Assembly: GCF_900445235.1 (NCBI RefSeq)
Contig: NZ_UFSM01000002.1
Location: 356,427-420,426, forward strand
DNA length: 64,000 nt
Direction: 5' to 3'
Origin: Aminobacter aminovorans
GTDB lineage: Bacteria > Pseudomonadota > Alphaproteobacteria > Rhizobiales > Rhizobiaceae
Shown here: in pieces, positions 8,501 to 16,431 of the stretch
Layout of the letters: each line of letters starts with the position of its first letter
Position numbering within the stretch: the first letter of the stretch is position 1
Notes under the pieces: model-generated
Databases searched by the model: none
Told to the model about the DNA's origin: nothing
The model's input: the letters and a program-made list of their open reading frames with translations, nothing else
Position numbers and translations under genes: made by a program

Positions 8501-9455
8501 TGCGGCGCTCCTCGAGCCGGACCCGCGGATCCAGGAAGCGGTAGAGGATGTCGACGGCGAAGTTGATGATGACGAACAGGGTCGCCATCAGCAAGGTGAA
8601 GCCCTGAATGACGGGATAGTCACGACCGCTGATCGCTTCGACCATGTATCTGCCAACACCGGGCCATGCGAATACGGTTTCTATAACGGCTGCACCGCCG
8701 AGCAGACCGCCGGCGACAAGCGAGGCGGCGGTGAGCACGGGTATCAACGCAGGCCGCAAGGCGTGGCGGAACAGCAGCGTGCGTCGCTTCATGCCCTTCG
8801 CCTCGGCCATCAGCATATAGGGCTGCGACAATGTATCGAGCAGGCTGGCGCGAAGAAGCCGCGACGTCGCTGCTGCGATGCCGACGCCGAGCGTGACGGC
8901 GGGCAGGATGATGCTTTCCGGCCGCCTGCCGCCCATTGCCGGCAGCCATCCGAGCGTGATGGCGAAGAGATAGACGAGCAGGACCCCGAGGAAGAAGCTC
9001 GGCAGCGATTCGCCCACGAGGCTCAGAACCCGGGTGACGTGATCGGTGGTGCGGCCGGCGTAGAGGCCGCCAAGGATTCCACTCGGAATGGCGATGACGA
9101 ACATCACCAGAAGTGCTGCACCACCAAGTTTCAACGTCGCTGGAATGCGCGCCGCCAGCTCATCGGCTATGGGCTGGCGACTGCGCAGCGAGGTTCCGAG
9201 GTTGCCCGTTGCCACGCGCGCGAGCCACGTCACATACTGCTGCGCCAGAGGGTCGTTCAGGCCCATCTGGTCGCGCACCTCATCGATGTCGCGCCGGGTG
9301 ATCTGCGCGGAATCGAGTCCTGGCTCGACCATGGTCAGCAGTACCGCCGTGGCGGGGTCACCCGGGATGAATCGCAGCATCAGGAAGACGACCACGGTTA
9401 TTCCAAACAGGACCGAAAGCCCGGCGAGCGCGCGTCGGAACGCGTAGGCGAGCAT
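8493..9455 (-). CDS. ABC transporter permease, DppB/NikB type
   Basis: A 320-residue inner-membrane permease with about six hydrophobic spans. The N-terminal span is followed by FIPGDPATAVL, the hallmark of DppB/OppB/NikB proteins, and the cytoplasmic EAA loop is seen at MLMAEAKGMKRRTLLFRHAL. The C-terminus RFLDPRVRLEERR is typical. It pairs with the permease half of the next gene to form the membrane channel. It starts 3 bp after the binding-protein stop and overlaps the fusion gene by 8 bp. The translocated substrate cannot be read from sequence; the riboswitch upstream points to cobalt, a cobalt chelate or a corrinoid. Confidence 0.92.
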   Translation of the reverse strand: MLAYAFRRALAGLSVLFGITVVVFLMLRFIPGDPATAVLLTMVEPGLDSAQITRRDIDEVRDQMGLNDPLAQQYVTWLARVATGNLGTSLRSRQPIADELAARIPATLKLGGAALLVMFVIAIPSGILGGLYAGRTTDHVTRVLSLVGESLPSFFLGVLLVYLFAITLGWLPAMGGRRPESIILPAVTLGVGIAAATSRLLRASLLDTLSQPYMLMAEAKGMKRRTLLFRHALRPALIPVLTAASLVAGGLLGGAAVIETVFAWPGVGRYMVEAISGRDYPVIQGFTLLMATLFVIINFAVDILYRFLDPRVRLEERRNV

Positions 9456-9458
9456 TCG

Positions 9459-10991
9459 TCACTCCGCCGCGATGTACATAGACGGCGTGATATCGCGTGG
9501 ACGCTCGACATCGACGCCCGCGACGCGCGCGTTATGCGCAATGCCGATCAGTTCGGCGTTTGCGACGTAGATCAACGCTGTGTCGGCCATCACTTTCTCC
9601 TGGATCTGCTTTGCCAAAGCGAAGCGAGCTTCGGTGTTGGCTTCGGTGCGCAGCTGGTCGACAAGCGTGTCGACCTCCGGATTCGAATAGCGCTGCCAGT
9701 TCTGCACAGCGTCAGAACGGTAGAAGCTGGAGAGCTGGCCGTTGAGGTCGCCGGTAGCCGTTCCGCACGAGCAGTAGGTCGCGATGTCGAAGGCCCCGTC
9801 GAGCATGATCTGGTTCGAGGCCGTCGGCTCGACCACGTGCAGCTTGGTGGAAACACCGATCTTGCGCCACTGCGCCTCGAGAGCGATGGCGACGGTCTGC
9901 CACCAGCCATAGGTCAACACGGTGAACTCGAGCTTCTTGCCATCGCGCTCGCGGATGCCATCCGCGCCAGGCTTCCAGCCCAGTTCGTCCAGCAGCGCCC
10001 TTGCACGCTCAAGGTCGGTAACCTGCTTCGTCTCGATCGCGTAAGGCAGGCCAGCTGGAAAGTGCCCGGTCGAGTGCGTGGCAAAGGGAGCCATCACTCC
10101 GTCGACGATCTCGTTGCGATCGGTGCCCAGGCTGAGTGCCTGCCGCAGCTTCACATCCTGAAGCAGCGGGTTGCGATAGTTCATCCAGATGTTCCAGTTG
10201 CTCGCGTTCACGACAGGGAACTTGTAGTCTTCGCTGCGGACATAGGCGGGACGCTGCTCGAACTGGACATTGGCATCCATGTCGGCCTCGCCCGACTGCA
10301 TGGCCAGATAGCGGGTCTGCGGATCGACCACGAAACGGGCTTCGAGCCGTTGGAGTTTGGGCTGCTCGCCCCAGTAGCCTTCGAACGGCTCGGCTACGAC
10401 GAGTTCGCCGGGGACAAACTCGGTCGGCTTGAAGTAACCTGAGAGGTCGGCTTCCAGCGCATATCGGTCACCAAGTTCTTCGGCACGCGCGGCATTGTGT
10501 ACGGCGATCGTAACTGTCTTGAACAGGAATGCCGGGTCGGGCTTTTCGGTGCGGATTTCAAGCGTGGTCGGGCCCACCGCCTTGAACGTCGCGCCACGCA
10601 AGATCGAAGCCGCGCGGGTGTTCTTGGCCTGATGTCGCTCAAAGGATGCCTGCACGGAAGCAGCATCGACGGGCGCGCCGCTCCAGAACTTGGCGTTCGG
10701 CTGCAATTCGATCCGCCACAAGGTTGGTTCCACCAGTTCCCAGCTTTTCGCAAGCGCCGGGATCAGATCCGCGCCGTCGAGCGTCGCGTGAACAAGCGGC
10801 TCCGCGAAACCATTGTTGATGATCCGCTGGGCATCGATGTTGATGGGGTCGAGCGAGCGCGGCATGTTTGCGGTGACGAGGCGCAAGACCTGCTCCTCGG
10901 CAGGCGCGGCCTCCTGGGCGAAAGCAGGCAGGGTGAAGGTGGACCATGCGATGGCCAGCGCGGCCAATGCGCTCCGCGAAAGGACGTTCAT
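9459..10991 (-). CDS. ABC transporter substrate-binding protein, family 5 (NikA/DppA-like)
   Basis: A 510-residue secreted solute-binding protein. Residues 1-25 are a Sec signal peptide (ALAALAIAWSTFTLPAFA, cut after AQ). The mature protein has the SBP_bac_5 layout: RSLDPINIDAQ near the N-terminus, PALAKSWE, then GPTTLEIRTEKPDPAFLF and a C-terminal lobe with TVAIALEAQWRKIG. An unusual CSCG cluster (residues CSCGTATGD) lies in the C-terminal lobe. Its ATG follows the CbiX-like gene's stop with a 1-bp gap, with GGAG overlapping that stop, so it is coupled. NikA binds Ni via a small chelator; a related mode for cobalt is plausible here. Confidence 0.92.
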   Translation of the reverse strand: MNVLSRSALAALAIAWSTFTLPAFAQEAAPAEEQVLRLVTANMPRSLDPINIDAQRIINNGFAEPLVHATLDGADLIPALAKSWELVEPTLWRIELQPNAKFWSGAPVDAASVQASFERHQAKNTRAASILRGATFKAVGPTTLEIRTEKPDPAFLFKTVTIAVHNAARAEELGDRYALEADLSGYFKPTEFVPGELVVAEPFEGYWGEQPKLQRLEARFVVDPQTRYLAMQSGEADMDANVQFEQRPAYVRSEDYKFPVVNASNWNIWMNYRNPLLQDVKLRQALSLGTDRNEIVDGVMAPFATHSTGHFPAGLPYAIETKQVTDLERARALLDELGWKPGADGIRERDGKKLEFTVLTYGWWQTVAIALEAQWRKIGVSTKLHVVEPTASNQIMLDGAFDIATYCSCGTATGDLNGQLSSFYRSDAVQNWQRYSNPEVDTLVDQLRTEANTEARFALAKQIQEKVMADTALIYVANAELIGIAHNARVAGVDVERPRDITPSMYIAAE

Positions 10992-10992
10992 C

Positions 10993-11820
10993 TTACTCTC
11001 CTTTGGATGAGGAACTGTTGATCACCGGACGCAGCCGCTGCTTGCGGCCTGTCGGCTCATAGGCGAAATCATGGACGACGCTGCCGCCCAGCAGATGCTC
11101 TTCAACGATGCGGTCGACCGCCGTCTCCGTGACGCCGCCATAGTAGGTGCCTTCCGGATAGACCTGGAGCACGGGCGCGAGATTGCAGGGGCCAAGACAG
11201 GTCGCCTTCGCTGTCATCGTGCCTTCGCCAGTCATCCGAAGCTTGCGGCTTTCCTGCAGATTGCGGAGGTGGCCCCAGATCGCGTGCGCACCCGCCGCAT
11301 TGCAGGCGCCGCCCTCGCAGACCAGGACCCGACGCTTTTGCGCTGGCACCAGCGATCCTTCCAGCTTCACGTGATCATCCGGTGGAACCGCAGGCTCGGC
11401 GGCCGCGCCGTTGATGAGAGCACCGAGCAGCGGTTCGAAATGGAGGCTCTGGGCGATATCACGAGATATGCGGACCGGCGGCCATCGACCGGGATGTTCG
11501 GACTGCCAGCGCTTCAGCGAGCGCGTAATCCAGTTCAGGAAGCTCGGCTCCAGCGGAAGGACAAGCGGCACCACAAGGATCGCGTCATAGGGGCCGCCGC
11601 GGAGCGACAGGAGTGCGTCGCGCAGCGAGGGTTGACCCTGTTCGGAGTAGCAAGCCATCGCCGCCGCCACTCCTGGCAGCATGGCAGCCATCGTCGCTAT
11701 GCGCTGCATCTCCGCATGCGGAGCCGCCGCAAACGCAGACTTTGCCACCAACAGTACGGCCTGTCCGGACGCGACTTTGTCCGGGCTGAGCTGGTGCGAA
11801 AGAGAGAAATCTACTTCCAA
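10993..11820 (-). CDS. CbiX-like protein fused to a thioredoxin-fold [2Fe-2S] domain
   Basis: The protein, 275 residues from a TTG at 11820, is first gene after a cobalamin riboswitch. Residues about 18-150 look like a CbiX/SirB sirohydrochlorin chelatase domain (AVLLVAKSAFAA, then DAILVVPLVLPLEPSF). The metal-binding histidines expected at LLVAHGS and in the second loop are replaced, so classical chelatase activity is doubtful. Residues about 175-250 form a ferredoxin-like domain with four cysteines as C-x4-C (CEGGAC) and C-x3-C (CLGPC). The start is uncertain: the frame opens further upstream (GTG at 11925), but that would translate through the terminator hairpin. A cobalt-handling, reductase or sensor role is inferred. 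Confidence 0.8.
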   Translation of the reverse strand: MEVDFSLSHQLSPDKVASGQAVLLVAKSAFAAAPHAEMQRIATMAAMLPGVAAAMACYSEQGQPSLRDALLSLRGGPYDAILVVPLVLPLEPSFLNWITRSLKRWQSEHPGRWPPVRISRDIAQSLHFEPLLGALINGAAAEPAVPPDDHVKLEGSLVPAQKRRVLVCEGGACNAAGAHAIWGHLRNLQESRKLRMTGEGTMTAKATCLGPCNLAPVLQVYPEGTYYGGVTETAVDRIVEEHLLGGSVVHDFAYEPTGRKQRLRPVINSSSSKGE

Positions 11821-11821
11821 C

Positions 11822-11852
11822 GAAAAATCCCCGACCTGATGCGGACGGGGAT
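11822..11852 (-). terminator. Intrinsic terminator, probable riboswitch expression platform
   Basis: On the minus strand a perfect 7-bp stem (ATCCCCG at 11852-11846 with CGGGGAT at 11833-11827) and a 12-base loop are followed by a short U tract (11826-11823). It lies 90 bp after the cobalamin-box end of the riboswitch and right before the TTG start of the first gene. The 3' stem arm GGGGA could double as the ribosome site, so premature termination and ribosome occlusion may both be used. Confidence 0.65.
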
Positions 11853-11938
11853 ACGGAAACGTGGCCGCGCGAGCATGCCAAAGGCAGCTGCGACAGCGCG
11901 CGCTCCTGTGGCACACCCCGACCACGGAACCAAAAGCA

Positions 11939-12120
11939 GTCAGGCAGGTCTCCTGGCTCGCGGTTCATCGCTGCTTCGCCTGTCTTCCCGGCACCTAAGT
12001 GCCAGTGACGTCGTTGGCGTAACAACTCGCCGCTTACAGTTGCGGGACAGCTCCGGTTTCGCACCGGATTCCCTCTTAGCTGTCACGTCGGCGCAAACCG
12101 CCGCGACAGAACCTTGACCG
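11939..12120 (-). promoter_or_regulatory. Cobalamin (B12) riboswitch
   Basis: Read on the minus strand, this leader has the conserved blocks in order: the AAGAGGGAATCCGGTG block (12077-12062) continuing into GAAACCGGAGCTGTCCCGCAACTGTAAGCGG, then the GGGAAGACAGGCG helix, GCGATGAACCGC, and the B12 box GAGCCAGGAGACCTGCC (11959-11943). This is a canonical adenosylcobalamin-class aptamer. It should shut off the downstream cbiX-like/ABC importer operon when corrinoid is plentiful. The assignment is from direct motif reading and is very secure; exact 5' edge is approximate. Confidence 0.97.
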
Positions 12121-12124
12121 GCGC

Positions 12125-12152
12125 AACCTATCGGTGTCAGCCCTCAAGTCAA
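12125..12152 (-). promoter_or_regulatory. Predicted sigma-70 promoter for the riboswitch leader
   Basis: Minus-strand TTGACT (12152-12147), 16-bp spacer and TAGGTT (12130-12125) would start transcription a few bases before the first conserved riboswitch block. The -35 has one mismatch and the -10 is weak, as is usual for alphaproteobacterial housekeeping promoters. Confidence 0.45.
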
Positions 12153-12361
12153 TCCCGTCGGTCAGGCATTTTCCCTGCAAGGCCGAAAGAAAACAGAATG
12201 TATTGTCAGTCGACGATTACTGCCCTGTTCACACAGTCAGGCAGGTAGCTCTGCAGCCGAGTAGTTCTGGCGATCCTGATTTGCCGACAGGTCAGCGACG
12301 TGGCAGGGATCACAGGGAAAACCGCGCGGCCATCTTTAGCCCGCTATCGCCAGGGGAGCCT

Positions 12362-12778
12362 TTAACTTGCCTTGGCTACAAGCCAGACTGTGCAGAAGTA
12401 ACCCAAGGTGGCTGCGGTTGCGGTCAAGGCAGTCCCCCACATCATGTCGACGACACTGACCGAAACTGACCAGTTCTTGAGCGTGGCCAGGTTGGTCATG
12501 TCGTAAGTGCCATAGGCGACAAGCCCGAGCAGCGCGCCATTGACCAGTGCGGTCACCCAGCTTGCGCCGTTCACCGCCGGCATCACTGCGAAGTGGACCA
12601 CACCGGCGACATAGACAAGGTAGAAGAGACCGGCGACGCCGAAATTGGGTTGCTCGAGAAGCAGGCTGCCGATCCGGTTGCGGTAAAAGCTGGTGGAAAT
12701 GGTCGACAGCCAGATGAAGTCGATGCAGAAAAAGCCGACGGCGGTAGCGGCATAAGCGATGGCGTAGCTTGCGATCAT
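12362..12778 (-). CDS. DUF2177 family membrane protein
   Basis: A 138-residue inner-membrane protein with about four hydrophobic helices. It matches DUF2177 by FFCIDFIWLSTISTSFYRNRIG in the first third, the central LVNGALLGLVAYGTYDMTNLATLK segment and the C-terminal DMMWGTALTATAAT. Function of the family is unknown. It lies 36 bp downstream of chrR on the same strand with no obvious terminator between, so it is probably the third gene of the rpoE-chrR operon and thus part of the photo-oxidative stress response. Call is confident; role is inferred only from position. Confidence 0.87.
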   Translation of the reverse strand: MIASYAIAYAATAVGFFCIDFIWLSTISTSFYRNRIGSLLLEQPNFGVAGLFYLVYVAGVVHFAVMPAVNGASWVTALVNGALLGLVAYGTYDMTNLATLKNWSVSVSVVDMMWGTALTATAATLGYFCTVWLVAKAS

Positions 12779-12814
12779 CGGTGCACTTCTGCTGCTTGGG
12801 GCGCAGGCGCCCGA

Positions 12815-13477
12815 TCAAATACCCAGGAGTGGCTGGATCGCCCGGACAATCCAGCTGCGGAACTTCAGTGGCGCGTCGGTGACGGCAAGACAGATGCAAT
12901 CGCTGTCCGCAGTGGCGACGGGCTGATGCATCAGGCTTTCATCGGCATCTTCGATATCACCGCGGGAAAAGATGTTCTCGCCGTCAACGAAGCTGCCGCT
13001 GAGCACCAGTGTCAGCTCGCGGCCGCCATGGCTATGCTCAGGCACAGGCTTGCCTGCAGGAATGCGCAGCAGCCGTACCCTGGTCTCGCGCTCTCCGGTC
13101 CTGATAGGGATCTGATAGGCACCTCGTCCGAGTGGCCGCCATTTGAGCGCGTCGATGTCACTGCCGAGGTAGGAGCGCAGCGGCTCCGGCAAGCCATCGC
13201 CCTGGCCGGAAGCCGAGGTTTCGCGGCTGGCGAATGGAGGGGCCTTGGAGGGCTGCTCCAGACGCCTGCGCACGCTCGCCCATGCATCGTCGACGGAAGC
13301 ATCGTGCGGCAGGCTATCCAGCAGTTCACCGCCGATGCCTTCGGCAACAGTCAAGCGGCGCCGGCAGGACGGGCAAAGGGCAAGGTGCGTGGCGACCGCG
13401 ATACTCCAGCCTTCGGCCAGACTGCCGGCAGCATAGCTCAAGAGCAGATCGTCGCTGACATGGTGACGGATGGTCAA
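12815..13477 (-). CDS. chrR: ChrR-type zinc anti-sigma factor with cupin domain
   Basis: A 220-residue anti-sigma factor. Residues 1-85 form the ZAS domain: His at HHVSDDLLLSYAAG and the H-x3-C-x2-C motif in HLALCPSC bind zinc and hold the sigma factor. Residues about 105-205 form a cupin-like domain with metal-ligand motif PVPEHSHGGRELTLVLSGSF, needed for the response to singlet oxygen in the characterised Rhodobacter protein. It overlaps rpoE by 4 bp (ATGA), as expected for a sigma/anti-sigma pair. Release of RpoE is expected to turn on the promoters listed at 14161, 14215 and 17500. Confidence 0.95.
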   Translation of the reverse strand: MTIRHHVSDDLLLSYAAGSLAEGWSIAVATHLALCPSCRRRLTVAEGIGGELLDSLPHDASVDDAWASVRRRLEQPSKAPPFASRETSASGQGDGLPEPLRSYLGSDIDALKWRPLGRGAYQIPIRTGERETRVRLLRIPAGKPVPEHSHGGRELTLVLSGSFVDGENIFSRGDIEDADESLMHQPVATADSDCICLAVTDAPLKFRSWIVRAIQPLLGI

Positions 13478-14052
13478 GACACTTCTCCAGAGCGGGCGAG
13501 CGCGGCCCGCAGTTTGTCGAAGGCGAGGCGCATGCGCGATTTGACTGTTCCCAGCGGTACATTGAGGCGCGTCGCGATTGCCCTGTGCGACTGGTCTTCG
13601 AAAAAGGACAGCTTGAGCAACGCGGCCTGCTCCTCCGGCAGCGTGGCGATTGCCTGGCGCAACTGCTCCGAGGTCTCCCGCGCGTCGAGCTCGGCATCGG
13701 CAGGGGCCATCTCATCGGGCACGAAAGAGGGATCGTTAGGGTCGAAATCCGGTCGATTCTCGCGCCGAAACGCGTCGATGCGCAGGTTGCGCGCGATGGT
13801 GAAGATCCACGTCGAGGCCGCGCCCTTTGAAGGATCGAACTTCGCGGCCTTGTTCCAGACCGCGATCATGGTCTCCTGCATCAGCTCCTCGGCGATCTGG
13901 TTGCCGCCGCCCGTCCGCGCCATGTAGGCCTTCACGCGCGGTGCGAAGTGGCGGAAGAGCGTCTCATAGGCCTCCATGTCGCGCCGCGCGCCCACGGCTT
14001 GAAGCAGCGCGCGCAAGTCAGGACGTGCATCATCATCTGTCTGGCGGCGCAT
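13474..14052 (-). CDS. rpoE: ECF RNA polymerase sigma factor RpoE (ECF11 type)
   Basis: A 192-residue ECF sigma factor. Region 2 spans about 25-95 with EELMQETMIAVWNKAAKFDP and ASTWIFTIARNLRIDAFRRE; region 4 spans about 125-180 with LPEEQAALLKLSFFEDQSHR, the helix-turn-helix AIATRLNVPLGTVKSRMRLA. The ATG at 14052 is chosen as it gives the family N-terminus and removes upstream frame that would overlap the promoter. It is coupled to chrR by a 4-bp overlap. A near-consensus ECF11 promoter of its own lies at 14161-14188, implying autoregulation. It is the regulator of the local FAD oxidoreductase, DUF1365 and SDR genes. Confidence 0.95.
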   Translation of the reverse strand: MRRQTDDDARPDLRALLQAVGARRDMEAYETLFRHFAPRVKAYMARTGGGNQIAEELMQETMIAVWNKAAKFDPSKGAASTWIFTIARNLRIDAFRRENRPDFDPNDPSFVPDEMAPADAELDARETSEQLRQAIATLPEEQAALLKLSFFEDQSHRAIATRLNVPLGTVKSRMRLAFDKLRAALARSGEVS

Positions 14053-14160
14053 ACCCACAATTCCCAAATCGCAATGCCGTGGCGCGGAGCGCCAGTGCCC
14101 CACCATAGAGCGTTTCTGCCACGCCGGCGCGCTTATGGAAACGATTGTGTTCATGCTGCA

Positions 14161-14188
14161 GATACGTCCCCTGCAGCGCCCCGGATCA
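14161..14188 (-). promoter_or_regulatory. RpoE (ECF11) promoter for rpoE-chrR
   Basis: Minus strand shows TGATCC (14188-14183), 16-bp spacer, CGTATC (14166-14161). Both hexamers equal the core recognised by RpoE/ChrR systems. It lies about 110 bp before the rpoE ATG, so the sigma factor should drive its own transcription. Confidence 0.85.
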
Positions 14189-14214
14189 CCGATGCAGCAA
14201 ATTTTGCCTCCCAG

Positions 14215-14242
14215 CGATCCGGCACGGCTTCTGCTGCGTATC
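14215..14242 (+). promoter_or_regulatory. RpoE (ECF11) promoter for the FAD oxidoreductase operon
   Basis: Plus strand shows CGATCC (14215-14220), 16-bp spacer, CGTATC (14237-14242), one mismatch from the autoregulatory copy and the same spacing. It is divergent from the rpoE promoter and fixes the downstream gene start after 14242. Confidence 0.82.
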
Positions 14243-14278
14243 AATCACGAAGCCGTTGCGGAATTGGAAGGGCAAAAA

Positions 14279-15637
14279 GTGCGAATTCATACCAGCAGGC
14301 AATTGCCGGATCATGCTCGCCGTGTCGCGGTTGTGGGGTCGGGTATCTCCGGCCTTTCGGCAGCCTGGCTGCTCAGCAGCAAGCTCAGCGTGACGCTCTA
14401 TGAAAGCGAGACGCGTCTCGGCGGCCATTCAAACACGGTGATAGTGCCGACGAAGGACGGGGCGCTCCCCGTCGATACGGGCTTCATCGTCTACAACGAA
14501 CGCAACTATCCCAACCTTGTTGCCCTGTTCAAACAGATCGGGGTGCCCACGGCTGCTTCCGACATGTCCTTTGCAGCCTCGCTCGACGGCGGCAAACTCG
14601 AATATTCGGGCTCCGGCCTCAACGGTCTGATCGGCCAGCGTGGCAATGTCGTGCGGCCGCGCTTCTGGCGGATGATGCGGGACATATTGCGCTTCTACCG
14701 CGAGGCGCCTGCGCTGCTGCTTCGGACGGATCTCAACGGCGTCAGCCTCGGCGAATATCTCGATCTCAACGCCTATGCGCCGGCCTTCATCGAGGATCAC
14801 CTGTTGCCGATGGGCGCGGCGATCTGGTCGACCACGGCGCGGGAGATGCGCGCCTATCCGCTGCTTGCCTTCGTCAGGTTCTTTGCCAGCCATGGCCTGC
14901 TCAGCCTCGCCGACCGCCCGAAATGGCGAACTGTGCTCGGCGGCAGCTGCGAATATGTCCATCGTCTGAGCGCTAGCTTCACCAAGGGGATCAGGCTCGG
15001 CGTCGCGGTGCGCAGCATCTCGCGGGAGAATGACCGCGTCGTCGTCACCGATGCAGCGGGACATGTCGACACCTTTACCGATGTCGTCATTGCCACCCAT
15101 GCCGACCAGGCGCTCGGCCTGCTGGCCGATGCCGACCAGGCTGAGCAGGGCCTGCTCGGCGCCTTCCGCTACACCGACAATCTGGCCGTGCTGCATTCCG
15201 ACGAGACGCTGATGCCCAGGCGTCGACGTGTCTGGTCGAGCTGGAACTACATCGGTGAAAGCAGGGACGACGACGCCCAGCCCCTTTGCGTCACCTACTG
15301 GATGAACCGCCTGCAGAATCTCGACAGGCGGTATCCCCTGTTCGTCACCCTCAACCCGACCCGCGAGATCGCGCCTTCGAAGATCATCGGGAGCTACAAC
15401 TACACCCACCCACTGTTCGACCAGCGCGCGCTGGACGCCCAGCAGCGACTCTGGTGCTTGCAGGGCAGGCGCAACACCTGGTTCTGCGGTGCCTATTTCG
15501 GGTTCGGCTTCCATGAAGACGGACTGCAGGCAGGTCTGGCTGCAGCCGAGAGCGTCACCGACGTGCAGCGGCCTTGGCGGGTGCGCGATGAATCGGGGCG
15601 GCTAGTGATCCGGCCACGCGTGGAGGCGGCGGAATGA
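14279..15637 (+). CDS. FAD-dependent amine-oxidase-like oxidoreductase (COG2907)
   Basis: A 452-residue flavoprotein. The dinucleotide motif VAVVGSGISGLSAAWLLS is near residue 16 and is followed by the LYESETRLGGHSNTV loop that is typical of COG2907 proteins. A C-terminal FAD contact is at WFCGAYFGFGFHEDGLQAGL. The GTG at 14279 is chosen because AGGG lies six bases upstream and because the RpoE promoter ends at 14242; an ATG at 14135 would lie before the promoter. The family accompanies DUF1365 and fatty-acid-modifying enzymes in RpoE-ChrR regulons. Substrate is unproven, with unsaturated or modified acyl chains suggested by the usual partners. It overlaps the next gene by 4 bp. Confidence 0.88.
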   Translation: MRIHTSRQLPDHARRVAVVGSGISGLSAAWLLSSKLSVTLYESETRLGGHSNTVIVPTKDGALPVDTGFIVYNERNYPNLVALFKQIGVPTAASDMSFAASLDGGKLEYSGSGLNGLIGQRGNVVRPRFWRMMRDILRFYREAPALLLRTDLNGVSLGEYLDLNAYAPAFIEDHLLPMGAAIWSTTAREMRAYPLLAFVRFFASHGLLSLADRPKWRTVLGGSCEYVHRLSASFTKGIRLGVAVRSISRENDRVVVTDAAGHVDTFTDVVIATHADQALGLLADADQAEQGLLGAFRYTDNLAVLHSDETLMPRRRRVWSSWNYIGESRDDDAQPLCVTYWMNRLQNLDRRYPLFVTLNPTREIAPSKIIGSYNYTHPLFDQRALDAQQRLWCLQGRRNTWFCGAYFGFGFHEDGLQAGLAAAESVTDVQRPWRVRDESGRLVIRPRVEAAE

Positions 15638-16431
15638 ACGGCCAGTCGGCGATCTTCCTCGGCGATGTCATGCACATTCGGATGCGGCCACGCCGGCACC
15701 GGCTCAGCTACCGCGTCTTTTCGCTGCTGCTCGATCTGGACGAGCTCAAGGCCATCAGTTCGACGTCCCGCGTGTTCCGCTACAACGCCCGGGCCGTGCT
15801 GAGTTTCTGGGACGCCGACCACGGCGATGGCAGCCCTGACGGGCTACGCGCCTGGATCGATGCGCGCTTGCACCAGGCAGGTAGGCTGGAAGAAGGCATG
15901 AGAATTCGCGTGCTCTGCTATCCCCGCATTCTCGGCTACGTCTTCAATCCGCTGACAGTCTACTTCTGCTACGCCTCGGATGGTGCGCTGCGGGCCATTC
16001 TCTACGAGGTCTGCAACACCTTCGGCGAGCGCCACACATATGTCATTCCCGTTGAAGATGGCACGTCGGGCGCCGTGAGACAGCGCTGCGCCAAGGAGCT
16101 TTATGTCTCGCCCTTCATGCCGATGTCATGCTTCTACCGTTTCCACATCGAGCCGCCGGACGACAGGGTGCTGGTGCGTATCGATGAATCGGACGCGGAC
16201 GGCCAGCTTCTCGTCGCTTCGTTTTCCGGCCGCCGCGAAGCGCTGACCGACCGTGCGCTGATGCGGGCGCTGTTCCGCTATCCTCTGATGACGCTCAAGG
16301 TAACCATCGGCATCTATTGGGAGGCGCTGCGTATCTGGACGAAGGGCGTTCCCGTTTACCGCCATAGCGCGGCGGCCAGCCGGGTCGCCACGACCGTCGT
16401 CCCGCCCAAGGAAGCAAATTCGTCGCCTTAA
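15634..16431 (+). CDS. DUF1365 domain protein
   Basis: A 265-residue protein of unknown biochemical function. Family landmarks are the N-terminal GDVMHIRMRPRRHRLSYRVF, the RIRVLCYPRILGYVFNPLTVYFC motif in the middle and YVSPFMPMSCFYRFHIEPP further on. It is coupled to the FAD oxidoreductase by a 4-bp overlap and so falls under the RpoE promoter at 14215. In many alphaproteobacteria the next gene is a cyclopropane-fatty-acid synthase homologue; here none follows and the next 245 bp hold no recognised gene before the convergent SDR. A role in membrane lipid modification under oxidative stress is inferred from context only. Confidence 0.88.
   Translation: MNGQSAIFLGDVMHIRMRPRRHRLSYRVFSLLLDLDELKAISSTSRVFRYNARAVLSFWDADHGDGSPDGLRAWIDARLHQAGRLEEGMRIRVLCYPRILGYVFNPLTVYFCYASDGALRAILYEVCNTFGERHTYVIPVEDGTSGAVRQRCAKELYVSPFMPMSCFYRFHIEPPDDRVLVRIDESDADGQLLVASFSGRREALTDRALMRALFRYPLMTLKVTIGIYWEALRIWTKGVPVYRHSAAASRVATTVVPPKEANSSP

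Noticed and set aside
8283..10442. Long open frame of 719 codons on the plus strand
   Set aside because: It is antisense to the ABC permease and binding-protein genes, rich in Arg/Asp/His low-complexity composition typical of high-GC shadows, and has no recognised domain or ribosome site.
12236..12248. Repeat of CAGTCAGGCAGGT upstream of the riboswitch, also seen at 11937-11949
   Set aside because: It could suggest a second riboswitch fragment, but no other conserved riboswitch block is near it; probably chance or a short duplication.
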